Source: an uncultured Clostridia bacterium (GTDB taxonomy: Bacteria > Bacillota > Clostridia > TANB77 > CAG-465). Taken from it: a stretch of DNA of 64,000 nt. The translations under genes and the position numbers were made by a program. The notes beneath the pieces were generated by a model. That model was not told the DNA's origin. It worked only from the letters and a program-made list of their open reading frames with translations, and ran no database searches. The stretch is from positions 58,670-122,669 of the forward strand of contig CALWOC010000003.1 of NCBI GenBank assembly GCA_944383015.1, given 5' to 3'. Positions 52,621 through 61,126 of the stretch are shown here, piece after piece (positions within the stretch are counted from its first letter, which is position 1; each line of letters starts with the position of its first letter).

Positions 52621-53268
52621 TTAATAAAAATTAGTATCAGTAAAAAACTGTATCCCTTTTTCTCCAAAGCAAATAATCTCACGATTATATACATATAATT
52701 TAGATAGCTTTACTTTATCATAAAAACAGGCTATATAAAAATTCTCTGAGTCGGCACAAGCAGATGAAATATTACCATCAATAAAAAATATTCCTCCATT
52801 AGGCATACCATCTTTTTGAAATATAACTCCATGCTTTGTTTTAAAAACAACATTATTTGAAAACTTATCATAAAACTCATATAAGACTTCATCACTTAAG
52901 TTATACTTTTCCTCTTTAGCAAAAGAAATAAGCTTAGCTGATGGAGCAACAGTAGCACTATTTGTACTATTATAAGATCGAACCTTTTTAAGTCTTATCT
53001 TATTTGAATAAAAAACAAACTTTGCTACAATTACTTTTGTTTTAAGATATATATTTAATATATCTCCTTTTAAATAAAAATTTTCAATTTTCTCATATTC
53101 GTTTATTCTGCACAAGTAAAATATCTTTTCTGTTTTTAAATCAAACAAAAATAGTCTTTTCTCATCAGCTACAGAATCAACTGTAGAAAAAATAATATAA
53201 TCCTTCTTCCTTAAAGATACTATTCCAATTTTTTCAATTGGTTTTGATTGATCATAAAAAATTGTCAT
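52621..53268 (-). CDS. Unrecognised 215-aa beta-rich protein
   Basis: No signal peptide or membrane helix. Alternating hydrophobic strands of seven to ten residues (IGIVSLRKKDYIIFSTVD, RLFLFDLKTEKIFYLCRI, GIFFIDG) look like half of a propeller or a similar all-beta fold. Cysteines are few and no catalytic motif stands out. AGGAGG precedes the ATG. It has a perfect consensus promoter and a structured leader of about 110 bases. The gene is monocistronic. I have no functional call. Confidence 0.65.
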   Translation of the reverse strand: MTIFYDQSKPIEKIGIVSLRKKDYIIFSTVDSVADEKRLFLFDLKTEKIFYLCRINEYEKIENFYLKGDILNIYLKTKVIVAKFVFYSNKIRLKKVRSYNSTNSATVAPSAKLISFAKEEKYNLSDEVLYEFYDKFSNNVVFKTKHGVIFQKDGMPNGGIFFIDGNISSACADSENFYIACFYDKVKLSKLYVYNREIICFGEKGIQFFTDTNFY

Positions 53269-53293
53269 ACATTTTGTCCTCCTTAGTTGTTTT

Positions 53294-53365
53294 TGAAGTA
53301 TTACAATTTACATATTGTATAATATTAAAATACAAAATACAGTATATAAATTATTATATACTTCA
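53294..53365 (-). promoter_or_regulatory. Foldable 5' leader of the orphan gene
   Basis: In the minus-strand RNA, TGAAGTAT near the 5' side can pair with ATACTTCA close to the SD. Inside are two further hairpins: GTATATAA/TTATATAC, which competes for the same GTAT, and TACAAT/ATTGTA. The outer stem ends just upstream of AGGAGG. The pairings are read by eye and unfolded by no program. Confidence 0.35.
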
Positions 53366-53385
53366 TTAATTTTCATGACAGAAGA

Positions 53386-53414
53386 ATTATATCATTTTTT
53401 ACATATTATGTCAA
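53386..53414 (-). promoter_or_regulatory. Perfect consensus sigma-A promoter of the orphan gene
   Basis: Minus strand TTGACA (53409-53414), exactly 17 bases, TATAAT (53386-53391). It overlaps the stop codon of dusB. Confidence 0.85.
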
Positions 53415-54394
53415 GTTTGATTCTCTGTTAAAAAATCTATTAGAATCTTTTTAACTTCTTCTATATCCTCTTCTCTATTAATTTTATCTTTTATATAACT
53501 ACTATTTTTTATCCCCTTTAAGTACCAAGCAATATGTTTTCTCATTTTTAAAACAGCTTGCTTTCTATTCTCCTCATTTTTTAGAGCATATTCTATATGT
53601 TTTAGTATTATCTTTAGACGCTCATTATTTGATGGAATATATTCCTTTCCTTCTAAAATACTCTTAAAAATCCACGGATTTCCTTGAGCTCCCCTTGCAA
53701 TCATTATTCCATCACAATTTGTATATTCAAACATTCTTTTAGCACTCTCTATATCTACTATATCACCATTTCCAATAACTGGAATACTTACTGCCTCTTT
53801 AACTGCTTTAATAATATCTAGGTCAGCTTTTCCACTATAGTATTGTTCACGAGTTCTACCATGAATAGTAATCATTGCAACTCCATATTTTTCACATAAT
53901 TTAGCAACCTCAACAGCTGTTGTTATATTATCATTAAAGCCCTTTCTTGTTTTTACTGTTATTGGCTTTTTAGAAACACTTGTTGCTTCTTTAAGTATTT
54001 CTTCAACTTTATCCAAATCAAGTAAAAGCCCCGCTCCATCACCATTTTTTACAAGTTTTGGCGCAGGACAGCCCATATTTATATCAATTATATCAATACT
54101 ATCATCCTCATTTAATTTTTCAATAGTATTTTTTATAGCATATTTATCACTACCAAATATTTGAACTATAGATGGTCTTTCTCCCTCTATTATATTAAGT
54201 ATTTTACTAGTTTTTTTACTATTAAATTCCATAGCTTTAGAACTTGCCATCTCAGTAAAAGTAAGTCCTGGACCAAACTCTCTACAAATCTTTCTAAAAG
54301 GTATATCTGTTACTCCTGCCATAGGAGCTAAAAACACATTATTTTTTACTACTATATTTCCTATTTTTAATTCTTTTATGTAATTTTCTAACAT
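53411..54394 (-). CDS. dusB: tRNA-dihydrouridine synthase
   Basis: 327 aa. TIM-barrel Dus features are FLAPMAGVTDIPFRKICREFG, QIFGSDKYAI, DINMGCPAPKLVKNGDGAGLL (with the catalytic Cys), VKTRKGF and the FMN phosphate site NGDI followed by GIMIARGAQGNPWIF. The C-terminal helical domain is normal. It reduces uridines in tRNA D-loops. DusB is the usual single Firmicute type, though the subtype is by overall likeness. AAGGAG precedes the ATG. Confidence 0.93.
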   Translation of the reverse strand: MLENYIKELKIGNIVVKNNVFLAPMAGVTDIPFRKICREFGPGLTFTEMASSKAMEFNSKKTSKILNIIEGERPSIVQIFGSDKYAIKNTIEKLNEDDSIDIIDINMGCPAPKLVKNGDGAGLLLDLDKVEEILKEATSVSKKPITVKTRKGFNDNITTAVEVAKLCEKYGVAMITIHGRTREQYYSGKADLDIIKAVKEAVSIPVIGNGDIVDIESAKRMFEYTNCDGIMIARGAQGNPWIFKSILEGKEYIPSNNERLKIILKHIEYALKNEENRKQAVLKMRKHIAWYLKGIKNSSYIKDKINREEDIEEVKKILIDFLTENQT

Positions 54395-54511
54395 ATTATC
54401 TCCTTTATCTGTAATATAATACTATATTTTAATATAAAAATCAATAAGTAAGTGATTACAAATAATTAATACAAAAAATTCATAGTATGTAATAGTGAAA
54501 GGAGGTGTATT

Positions 54512-54976
54512 ATGAAAAGTGCATACATAACTACAAATGCTAAAGCTATTATAAAAGGCTCATCAAAATATCCAAATTTACACGGAATAATATATTTTAA
54601 ACAAATGAAAAATGGTGTTTTAGTAACACTAGAAGTATTTAATCTACCATTTGAAAAATGCAAAAATGAAATTTATGGATTTCACATTCATGAAGGCACA
54701 AAATGCAGTGGCAATAATGAAGATGAGTTTGCAGATGTTGGTTCTCATTTTAGTACAAATGACTGCCAACATCCTTATCACTCAGGAGATATGCCACCAA
54801 TATTTGGAAATAACGGATATGCCTATATGTCTTTTTTTACAAATAGATTTAAACTATCAGAAATAATTAATAAAGCTGTAATAATTCATAAAAATACTGA
54901 TGATTTAACTACACAACCAAGTGGAAATTCAAAAGAAAAAATTGCATGTGGAATAATATCAAATGAGAAGTTCTAG
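54512..54976 (+). CDS. Cu/Zn superoxide dismutase family protein, cytoplasmic form
   Basis: 154 aa, the size of a mature SodC, without a signal peptide. Metal ligands are visible: His58 and His60 in GFHIHEG, bridging His79 in GSHF, zinc ligands His87, His90 and Asp93 in QHPYHSGD, and copper His126 in VIIH. Cys50 and Cys146 can form the conserved disulfide. The electrostatic-loop end TQPSGNSKEKIACG has Lys143 where the catalytic Arg normally is. It would dismutate superoxide, perhaps with lower activity. The SD (AAAGGAGGTG) is strong. It is transcribed divergently from dusB. Confidence 0.88.
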   Translation: MKSAYITTNAKAIIKGSSKYPNLHGIIYFKQMKNGVLVTLEVFNLPFEKCKNEIYGFHIHEGTKCSGNNEDEFADVGSHFSTNDCQHPYHSGDMPPIFGNNGYAYMSFFTNRFKLSEIINKAVIIHKNTDDLTTQPSGNSKEKIACGIISNEKF

Positions 54977-54988
54977 TATAGAGCTTCT
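54966..54988 (+). terminator. Terminator of the SodC-like gene
   Basis: AGAAGTTCT pairs with AGAGCTTCT (one G-U) with a 5-base loop, then TTTT; it overlaps the stop codon. Confidence 0.65.
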
Positions 54989-55073
54989 TTTTATCTCTAT
55001 TTTATAAAATTAAATTCCAATTCCTGCTAAATCTTTTAAAAAATACCTTACATTTTAAGTTTTATATAAAAAA

Positions 55074-55102
55074 TTTTTACTTGAAAAAATATTAGTTATA
55101 AT
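55074..55102 (+). promoter_or_regulatory. Possible promoter of the exported 228-aa protein
   Basis: TATAAT at 55097-55102 with a poor -35 (TTTTTA) 17 bases upstream, 27 bases before the start codon. Confidence 0.35.
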
Positions 55103-55128
55103 ATATCATGTAAATGGAGGGGAATTAT

Positions 55129-55815
55129 ATGAAAATTAAAAATATATTATTAGTCTTACTTACTATTACAACTATTGCATCTACTTCATTAGCAGTTTAT
55201 TTTGGAATAAATCAGAAAAAAGAGGAAGAAAGTCAAACACAAGATATTAAAACACAAGAAGAAAATAATGAAGCAGTACAAAATCAAGAAGAACAAGAAG
55301 AATACAGTAGAATATTTAAATTTGATGATGAAATCAATGTAGTTAATAAAACAGATATAATTTATACACAAACAAATCAAGCTAGATTACCTGAAATAAC
55401 TGCTTATTTAACTAATAATAACGTTCAGCTTCATTTTTCATCTGATGCTATGGGCTTTCCAGGAATTGAACAATATCGCGGTACATCTAATATAGAAATT
55501 AAATTTACAGATAAAAAGGTACAAAATATTTATTTTATGGGAGCAGGACAATCAGTAACTAGTTTTTGCTTATTTTTCTTAATGGACGACGGAACACTAG
55601 AATATATGCCATTAGCATATGCTATAAAAAACAATGACTTTAGAAGCTATGGAAAAATAGAAGGAATTGAAAATATTACATATTTAGTATCAGCTGTTAC
55701 AGAAAACGGAACTAATACAACTTTAGCAGTTCAAAAAGATGGAACTGCATATGATTTAGAAGATCAAATAAATGACATATATTTCAATCAATATCCTATA
55801 TATGATTATCAATAA
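55129..55815 (+). CDS. Exported or anchored protein, unknown
   Basis: 228 aa from the ATG at 55129, behind GGAGGGG; the ATG at 55114 lies before that SD. An N-terminal hydrophobic segment (ILLVLLTITTIASTSLAVYFG) is followed by a Glu/Gln-rich linker of about 40 residues. A beta-rich domain then contains NNVQLHFSSDAMG, YFMGAGQSVTSFCLFFLMDDGTLEYMPL and LAVQKDGTAYDL. There is no lipobox and no family I recognise. It converges on a 51-aa gene at a shared terminator. Confidence 0.7.
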   Translation: MKIKNILLVLLTITTIASTSLAVYFGINQKKEEESQTQDIKTQEENNEAVQNQEEQEEYSRIFKFDDEINVVNKTDIIYTQTNQARLPEITAYLTNNNVQLHFSSDAMGFPGIEQYRGTSNIEIKFTDKKVQNIYFMGAGQSVTSFCLFFLMDDGTLEYMPLAYAIKNNDFRSYGKIEGIENITYLVSAVTENGTNTTLAVQKDGTAYDLEDQINDIYFNQYPIYDYQ

Positions 55816-55846
55816 TCAAATAATTTTTTATAAATGTTATTATACT

Positions 55847-55876
55847 AAAAAGAAGTTCAAATTAGAACTTCTTTTT
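55847..55876. terminator. Bidirectional terminator between convergent genes
   Basis: AAAAAGAAGTTC pairs with GAACTTCTTTTT, T runs on both strands. It ends the 228-aa gene on one side and the 51-aa gene on the other. Confidence 0.85.
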
Positions 55877-56017
55877 ATCTACTCCCTTTAAAATTTCTTC
55901 TACTTCTCTTTTTTCGTCAAAATCATTTCCGAGTTCTGTTGCACCTTTAAAAAAAATACAAGTAAATACTAAAAATGCAATATAAACACCAATTCTTATA
56001 ATTATTTTAATAATCAT
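55862..56017 (-). CDS. Small 51-aa membrane protein
   Basis: ATG at 56017 lies about seven bases after AAGGAGGAG. The frame encodes a basic start, one helix (IIIRIGVYIAFLVFTCIFF) and a charged tail (NDFDEKREVEEILKGVDKKKF), then TAA inside the shared terminator. The excellent SD, membrane-helix composition and terminator placement support a real gene. Function unknown; it fills what otherwise would be a 340-base gap. Confidence 0.75.
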   Translation of the reverse strand: MIIKIIIRIGVYIAFLVFTCIFFKGATELGNDFDEKREVEEILKGVDKKKF

Positions 56018-56110
56018 AATTATCTCCTCCTTTTTAATAATTTCAAAGTAAAATATATATTAAGTATATCTACTATATCACAATGAGTATTACTTCTCAA
56101 TATAAATACA

Positions 56111-56144
56111 AAAATAGTGATTAATTTTTATTAATCACTATTTT
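56111..56144 (-). terminator. Terminator of the pta-ackA-rodA operon
   Basis: A 14-bp perfect stem (AAAATAGTGATTAA and complement) with a 6-base loop, T-rich on both sides, just after rodA. Confidence 0.85.
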
Positions 56145-56156
56145 TTAATAAATTAT

Positions 56157-57278
56157 TTAAAACATTACATTGGTATTTTTCCTTGCAGATATATTAAGTA
56201 TTATCCCCATAGCAATACCTGACGTAAGCAAATTACTTCCACCATAACTTACAAATGGTAAAGGAACACCTGTTATTGGTAAAAGTCCAATTGTCATTCC
56301 AATATTTTCTATAAAATGAAATGCAAACATTCCTGCTATTCCAACGGCTACAAATGATGTATATAAATCTCTCGCTTCTGATGCTACTTTTAAAACTCTT
56401 AACAGTAAAGTCAAATATAAAATAACAACTAGTGCTGAGACTATAAATCCCATTTCTTCAGATATCACTGAAAAAATAAAGTCTGAAGATTGAACCGGCA
56501 AATAATCATACTGTGTCTGTGAGCCTTTTAAGTATCCTGCCCCCAAAAGCATTCCAGCTCCTACAGCAATTTTTGATTGTATTGCATTATATCCATCTCC
56601 TAATGGATCTAATTCTGGATTTAAAAATACATCTATCCTTGATTTGGCATGATCAGGTAAAAAATTATATACAACTGGTAATAATACCAAAGCAAGAAGT
56701 AGAGCAATTAATATATACCTATATTTTATGCCAAGTTTAAATATCATAAATATAGTTATCATTACATAAACAAGAGCTGTACCAAAATCTGGTTGTAAAA
56801 TAATTAAAAACAAAGGTACTATAAATAGTACTCCTAATATAACTAATAATATTATATTTTTCTTTTTATCTGGTTGTGGTGTTTGATTATTCTCAGTATA
56901 CATAGTCATAACCTTTGCAGCACATAAAATATAACCTATTTTCATAAGTTCAGATGGCTGATAAGAAATACCGGCTATATTAAACCAACTACTAGCTCCA
57001 TATGCAGTAGGCATTGCTAAAACTATTATAAGTAAAACTAAATTTATAGCATATAAGGCATATCCCATAAATTCAAACATTGAAGTATCTATTGCCCATA
57101 AAAATATAGCTATTACACAGACAACAGCAAACCAAATAATTTGTCTTTGATATTCAGTATTACTGCCATCTGCGTCCCCATAGCCTGCACTATATATTCC
57201 TAGTACACCTATTATAAATAAAGCTATTACAGTTATAACTAGTATATAATCTGTATTTTTTAATAAATTTTTAAACAA
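56157..57278 (-). CDS. rodA: RodA, SEDS peptidoglycan glycosyltransferase
   Basis: 373 aa with about ten helices. SEDS motifs are SSWFNIAGISYQPSELMKIGYI, QPDFGTALVY, the loop with AVGAGMLLGAGYLKGSQTQYDYLPVQSSDFIFSVISEEMGF and GLLPITGVPLPFVSYGGSNL. It polymerises glycan strands with PBP2 (mrdA at 45453). RodA is preferred over FtsW and SpoVE because the gene lacks division or mur neighbours. It is the last gene of the pta-ackA operon, two bases after the M18 peptidase. Confidence 0.92.
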   Translation of the reverse strand: MFKNLLKNTDYILVITVIALFIIGVLGIYSAGYGDADGSNTEYQRQIIWFAVVCVIAIFLWAIDTSMFEFMGYALYAINLVLLIIVLAMPTAYGASSWFNIAGISYQPSELMKIGYILCAAKVMTMYTENNQTPQPDKKKNIILLVILGVLFIVPLFLIILQPDFGTALVYVMITIFMIFKLGIKYRYILIALLLALVLLPVVYNFLPDHAKSRIDVFLNPELDPLGDGYNAIQSKIAVGAGMLLGAGYLKGSQTQYDYLPVQSSDFIFSVISEEMGFIVSALVVILYLTLLLRVLKVASEARDLYTSFVAVGIAGMFAFHFIENIGMTIGLLPITGVPLPFVSYGGSNLLTSGIAMGIILNISARKNTNVMF

Positions 57279-57280
57279 TT

Positions 57281-58678
57281 TTACTCCTTATAAAATGCTT
57301 TATATGCAAGATATGTCATATAAACATCATACTTAGAAGTAACTTCATAAGGCGAATGCATTGCAAGAACTGGTGTTCCACAGTCTACAACCTCACATCC
57401 TTTATCTGCAAGGATATATGCGATTGTTCCACCGCCACCTTTTCCAATCTTTCCTAAAGTTCCTACTTGATACATAACATTATTTCTATCAAATAAAGAC
57501 ATAACTTTAGACATATAACTTGCATTTGCATCACTAGCGTTATATTTTCCACCAGAACCAGTATATTTTTCTATAGATATTCCACATCCAAGCATACTTC
57601 CATTTTGTATATCTGAAACCTCTTCATATTCTGGAGAAATACCTGCTGTAACATCAGCAGATAAAACTTTAGAATTATAGTACACTTCTAGTTTATCTAC
57701 TCCCATGCTATTTGTTTTTTCAATTAATTTATTAACAAACATATCAAAAGCACGTGAACTCATTGAAGTTGTTCCAATACTTCCTATTTCTTCTTTATCT
57801 ACAATCATTGCAACTGATGTCTTTTTAATACTATCACCAAGTTCATCTGCTGCATCAATCAATCCTCTAATAGTTGCATATGCACATACTCTATCATCTT
57901 GACCATATCCACCTATTAAACCTCTATCAAGACCAATAAACTTTGTTTTAAAAGCAGGAACAAATGAAATTTCACTTCTTGCAAAATCTATTTCTTCTAT
58001 ACCATACTTTGCATTTAATATTTTTAAGATATTTTGTTTAACTTTTTCTGTTACTTTTTCATCTGCCTCTTTATCTTTTAAAGATCCTACTAAAACACTC
58101 ATTTTCTCTGGATCTATAAAATCATTAGCATTAGCTTTCATTTGATCTTTTGCAAGATGTGGCAGTAAATCGGCTATAGTAAATACAGGATCATCATCAT
58201 TTTCTCCAATAGAAATCTTGATTTTTTCTCCATCTTTATTATATATCACTCCATACATTGCAAGAGGTATTGACATCCATTGGTATTTTTTAATGCCACC
58301 ATAATACTGTGTCTTAAATAATGCTGTGCCACTTTTTTCTATTAAAGGCATTGGCTTTATATCTAGTCTAGGACTATCTATATGTGCTCCAACAATATTT
58401 AAACCATTTACAATACTCTCATTTCCTATTACACATATATATAATGATTTATCCTTATTTATAAAATACACCCTATCTCCTGGTTCTAACACTTGTTTTT
58501 CGTCAAGAGAAATAAATCCGTTATTCTCTAATATTGCTACTGCTTCTTCAACAGCTAAATATTCAGTTCTTGCCTTATCTAAAAAGCTCATATAACTTTT
58601 TGCATATCCATTTGCATTATCTAATTCTTCTTGCGATAATGTGGAATAAATATCTTTCTTTTCATATTTTAAACTCAT
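57281..58678 (-). CDS. M18 family aminopeptidase
   Basis: 465 aa. Metal-binding and catalytic blocks: GAHIDSPRLDIKP (first His and Asp), GYGQDDRVCAYATIRGL, VDKEEIGSIG (Glu pair), DVTAGISPEY, and the final His in AMHSPYEV. This matches the DNPEP/aspartyl aminopeptidase family of dinuclear zinc enzymes that trim acidic or neutral N-terminal residues. Cytoplasmic. It is cotranscribed with an M24 peptidase (gap of 16 bases) and rodA. Confidence 0.93.
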   Translation of the reverse strand: MSLKYEKKDIYSTLSQEELDNANGYAKSYMSFLDKARTEYLAVEEAVAILENNGFISLDEKQVLEPGDRVYFINKDKSLYICVIGNESIVNGLNIVGAHIDSPRLDIKPMPLIEKSGTALFKTQYYGGIKKYQWMSIPLAMYGVIYNKDGEKIKISIGENDDDPVFTIADLLPHLAKDQMKANANDFIDPEKMSVLVGSLKDKEADEKVTEKVKQNILKILNAKYGIEEIDFARSEISFVPAFKTKFIGLDRGLIGGYGQDDRVCAYATIRGLIDAADELGDSIKKTSVAMIVDKEEIGSIGTTSMSSRAFDMFVNKLIEKTNSMGVDKLEVYYNSKVLSADVTAGISPEYEEVSDIQNGSMLGCGISIEKYTGSGGKYNASDANASYMSKVMSLFDRNNVMYQVGTLGKIGKGGGGTIAYILADKGCEVVDCGTPVLAMHSPYEVTSKYDVYMTYLAYKAFYKE

Positions 58679-58694
58679 ACCTTCTACCTCTTTT

Positions 58695-59900
58695 CTATAT
58701 CAAATATAATTCTTTTTGTATATTACAAAGTGGAATTGCTCCATTTTTTGTAATCAAAATCATCTCTTCAATAGAGCCTCCATTTTCAATATTTATTCTA
58801 GGCTCTAATGTATAAACTCCATTCTCAACAAGTTTTAAATTAGCTCTTTTACTTTGCTTTGGAGATATTAAAGCACCTGAAGCATGCACTTCTTTTCCAA
58901 CAGGATGACCAGTTGCATGAGGATAGTCTGGATAACCAGCTTTAAGTATTTTTCCTCTTACAATCTCGTCTATTTTATATGCTTTTATTCCTTGTTTCAT
59001 ATTTTTAATGCCACATTCAATAGATGAAACCAAAGTTTTAAATACCCTTTCTACATCATCTGGTGCATGTTTTTCATTTTTCTTTAACAAATATCCCATT
59101 CTTTGCATATCTGTATAAAGAATAGCTCCATCTTTATATACTGCCTTTATTCCAAAATCAAAATAAATTGTATCACCTGGAACTATTTTATTATCTGTTG
59201 AAAGAGCGTGACCGCCTTTTTTCAGATTTTTCCCTACTAAGACTATTGGACATATATCCCAAGCCAAATCATAATCTATTATATTATATTTTTCCTTAAT
59301 ATTATCCATATACTTTCTCATAATTTTTTTAGTATTTTGGGCAATTTCAATTTCAGTTTGATATTCCTTTATCTCATTAAAAGATTCTTTTAAAATTTCA
59401 TCAGTAATACTTGCAAGTACTTTTAGTTTTTTTATATCATCATTACTATTTTTTGATATTATATCATAAATATTCATTTGTGCAGATTTAAAAGAAATTT
59501 TTTTATTATTTTCTTTATATAATTTTCTAAATAATTTAGTAATTCTTACATATGTACTATATGTTATAATATCTGTATTATTATCCGACATAGTTGTATA
59601 TGACAAAAGTATATTTTTAGGATAATTAAGCTCATCTAAAACATATTTTATTTTTTCTATTAAAACCAAATTTGTATCATAAATAAATATTTTACAATTT
59701 TGATTTTTCAAAACTTTTATATTTCCTTCATCTAACTTATGAACAAAAACATATGCAATATCTTTTGATACTATAATATATGTTGATGAAAATAATTTAT
59801 CTGTAACATAGTCTTTAAAAATTCTATCAGAATTTTCTTTATTTTCCATAACCCAAATAGTATCTTTATCTTTTATTGTAGCTATAAAATCATTTAGCAT
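58695..59900 (-). CDS. M24 family metallopeptidase, Xaa-Pro-aminopeptidase-like
   Basis: 401 aa. The N-terminal creatinase-like half is divergent. The pita-bread C-terminal half carries all five metal ligands: Asp in YFDFGI, Asp in YTDMQR, His in HATGHPVG, Glu in LEPRI and Glu in SIEEMI. It should remove N-terminal residues next to proline or act as a related dipeptidase. Its ATG overlaps the last seven bases of ackA with only a weak SD, so translation probably depends on ackA. Confidence 0.88.
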   Translation of the reverse strand: MLNDFIATIKDKDTIWVMENKENSDRIFKDYVTDKLFSSTYIIVSKDIAYVFVHKLDEGNIKVLKNQNCKIFIYDTNLVLIEKIKYVLDELNYPKNILLSYTTMSDNNTDIITYSTYVRITKLFRKLYKENNKKISFKSAQMNIYDIISKNSNDDIKKLKVLASITDEILKESFNEIKEYQTEIEIAQNTKKIMRKYMDNIKEKYNIIDYDLAWDICPIVLVGKNLKKGGHALSTDNKIVPGDTIYFDFGIKAVYKDGAILYTDMQRMGYLLKKNEKHAPDDVERVFKTLVSSIECGIKNMKQGIKAYKIDEIVRGKILKAGYPDYPHATGHPVGKEVHASGALISPKQSKRANLKLVENGVYTLEPRINIENGGSIEEMILITKNGAIPLCNIQKELYLI

Positions 59901-61099
59901 TTTGATACAATATCCACTGTCTGTCTTGCTATTTCTAGCTCTTCATTTGTAGGTATTACATATATTCCTATTTTAGATGAATCTTTAGAAATTCTTGCCT
60001 CTTTACCAGAAGACATATTATTTAATTCCTTATCTAATTCTATTCCTAAGCATTCCATGTCTGATACAACATCTTCTCTTTCAATTGCATTATTTTCCCC
60101 ATTACCGCCAGTAAATACAATAGCATCTACTCTATTAAGCTCTGCTATATATGATCCAATATATTTTTTATTTCTATGTGTTTGAATTTTTCTTGCAAGT
60201 TTTGCTTGCTCATTTCCACTAAGCTCTGCTTGAATTAATTGTCTTTGATCTCCAATACCACAAAGACCAAGTCTTCCTGATTTTTTATTTAAAATATTTT
60301 CAACTTCTTCAATTGACAAGTTTTCATCTTTCATAAGACGTGTTACAATTGATGGATCTAAATCTCCACATCTAGTTTCCATTACTAACCCCTCAAGTGG
60401 AGTAAATCCCATTGATGTATCATAAGATTCTCCATTTTTTATTGCACAAATTGATGCTCCTCCACCAAGATGACAAACAATAGCATTTATATCTTCTTTC
60501 TTTTTTCCAAGTATTTCTTCTAATCTTCTTAAAATATATTGATATGAAGTTCCATGAAAACCATATCTTCTAATTTTATTATTTGTATAGTACTTGTAAT
60601 CTATTGCATATAAATAATTATATATAGGCATTGTTTGATGAAAAGCTGTATCAAAAACTGCAACATTTTTCTTTTGAGGTGCAATCTCCATCATAGCTTT
60701 TATACCCATTAGACATCCTGGATTATGAAGTGGTGCAAGATCAGATAACTCTTCAATTGTATTTATTACACTATCATCTATAAGAACAGAAGAGCTAAAT
60801 TTCTCACCTCCATGAACTACTCTATGACCAATAGCATATATCTCATCTATTGAATTAATAACACCATATTCCTTATTCATAAGTGTATCAAGTAATACTT
60901 CCATTCCTTCTTTATGTGTTGGCATTGGTACATCTTCATTTTTCTTAATATTATCTCTAACATTATTATATATAATATTAGACTCCTTATACCCTACCAT
61001 ATCGCATCTACCTTTTGCTATTACCTCATTATTTTTTTCTACATCAATAAGCTGAAATTTAATTGTTGAGCTTCCACAGTTAATTACTAAAATATTCAT
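59894..61099 (-). CDS. ackA: Acetate kinase
   Basis: 401 aa. VINCGSSTIKFQLID start, the ASKHA signature GHRVVHGGEKF, AVFDTAFHQTMP, HLGGGASICAIKNG and FTGGNGENN. It converts acetyl phosphate plus ADP into acetate and ATP, the main fermentative ATP step in acetogenic anaerobes. AGGAGG precedes the ATG. It follows pta with a 27-base gap. Confidence 0.97.
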   Translation of the reverse strand: MNILVINCGSSTIKFQLIDVEKNNEVIAKGRCDMVGYKESNIIYNNVRDNIKKNEDVPMPTHKEGMEVLLDTLMNKEYGVINSIDEIYAIGHRVVHGGEKFSSSVLIDDSVINTIEELSDLAPLHNPGCLMGIKAMMEIAPQKKNVAVFDTAFHQTMPIYNYLYAIDYKYYTNNKIRRYGFHGTSYQYILRRLEEILGKKKEDINAIVCHLGGGASICAIKNGESYDTSMGFTPLEGLVMETRCGDLDPSIVTRLMKDENLSIEEVENILNKKSGRLGLCGIGDQRQLIQAELSGNEQAKLARKIQTHRNKKYIGSYIAELNRVDAIVFTGGNGENNAIEREDVVSDMECLGIELDKELNNMSSGKEARISKDSSKIGIYVIPTNEELEIARQTVDIVSKC

Positions 61100-61126
61100 T
61101 TAAAATCCTCCTTTAAAAAATATATA

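Noticed and set aside
52516..52698. 60-residue plus-strand frame crossing the promoter and terminator between two genes
   Set aside because: It overlaps a promoter and a hairpin, and lacks an SD.
17604..53000. Recurrent inverted repeats suggesting a mobile repeat family
   Set aside because: Each hairpin has a different stem sequence and sits directly after a stop codon, as expected for intrinsic terminators.
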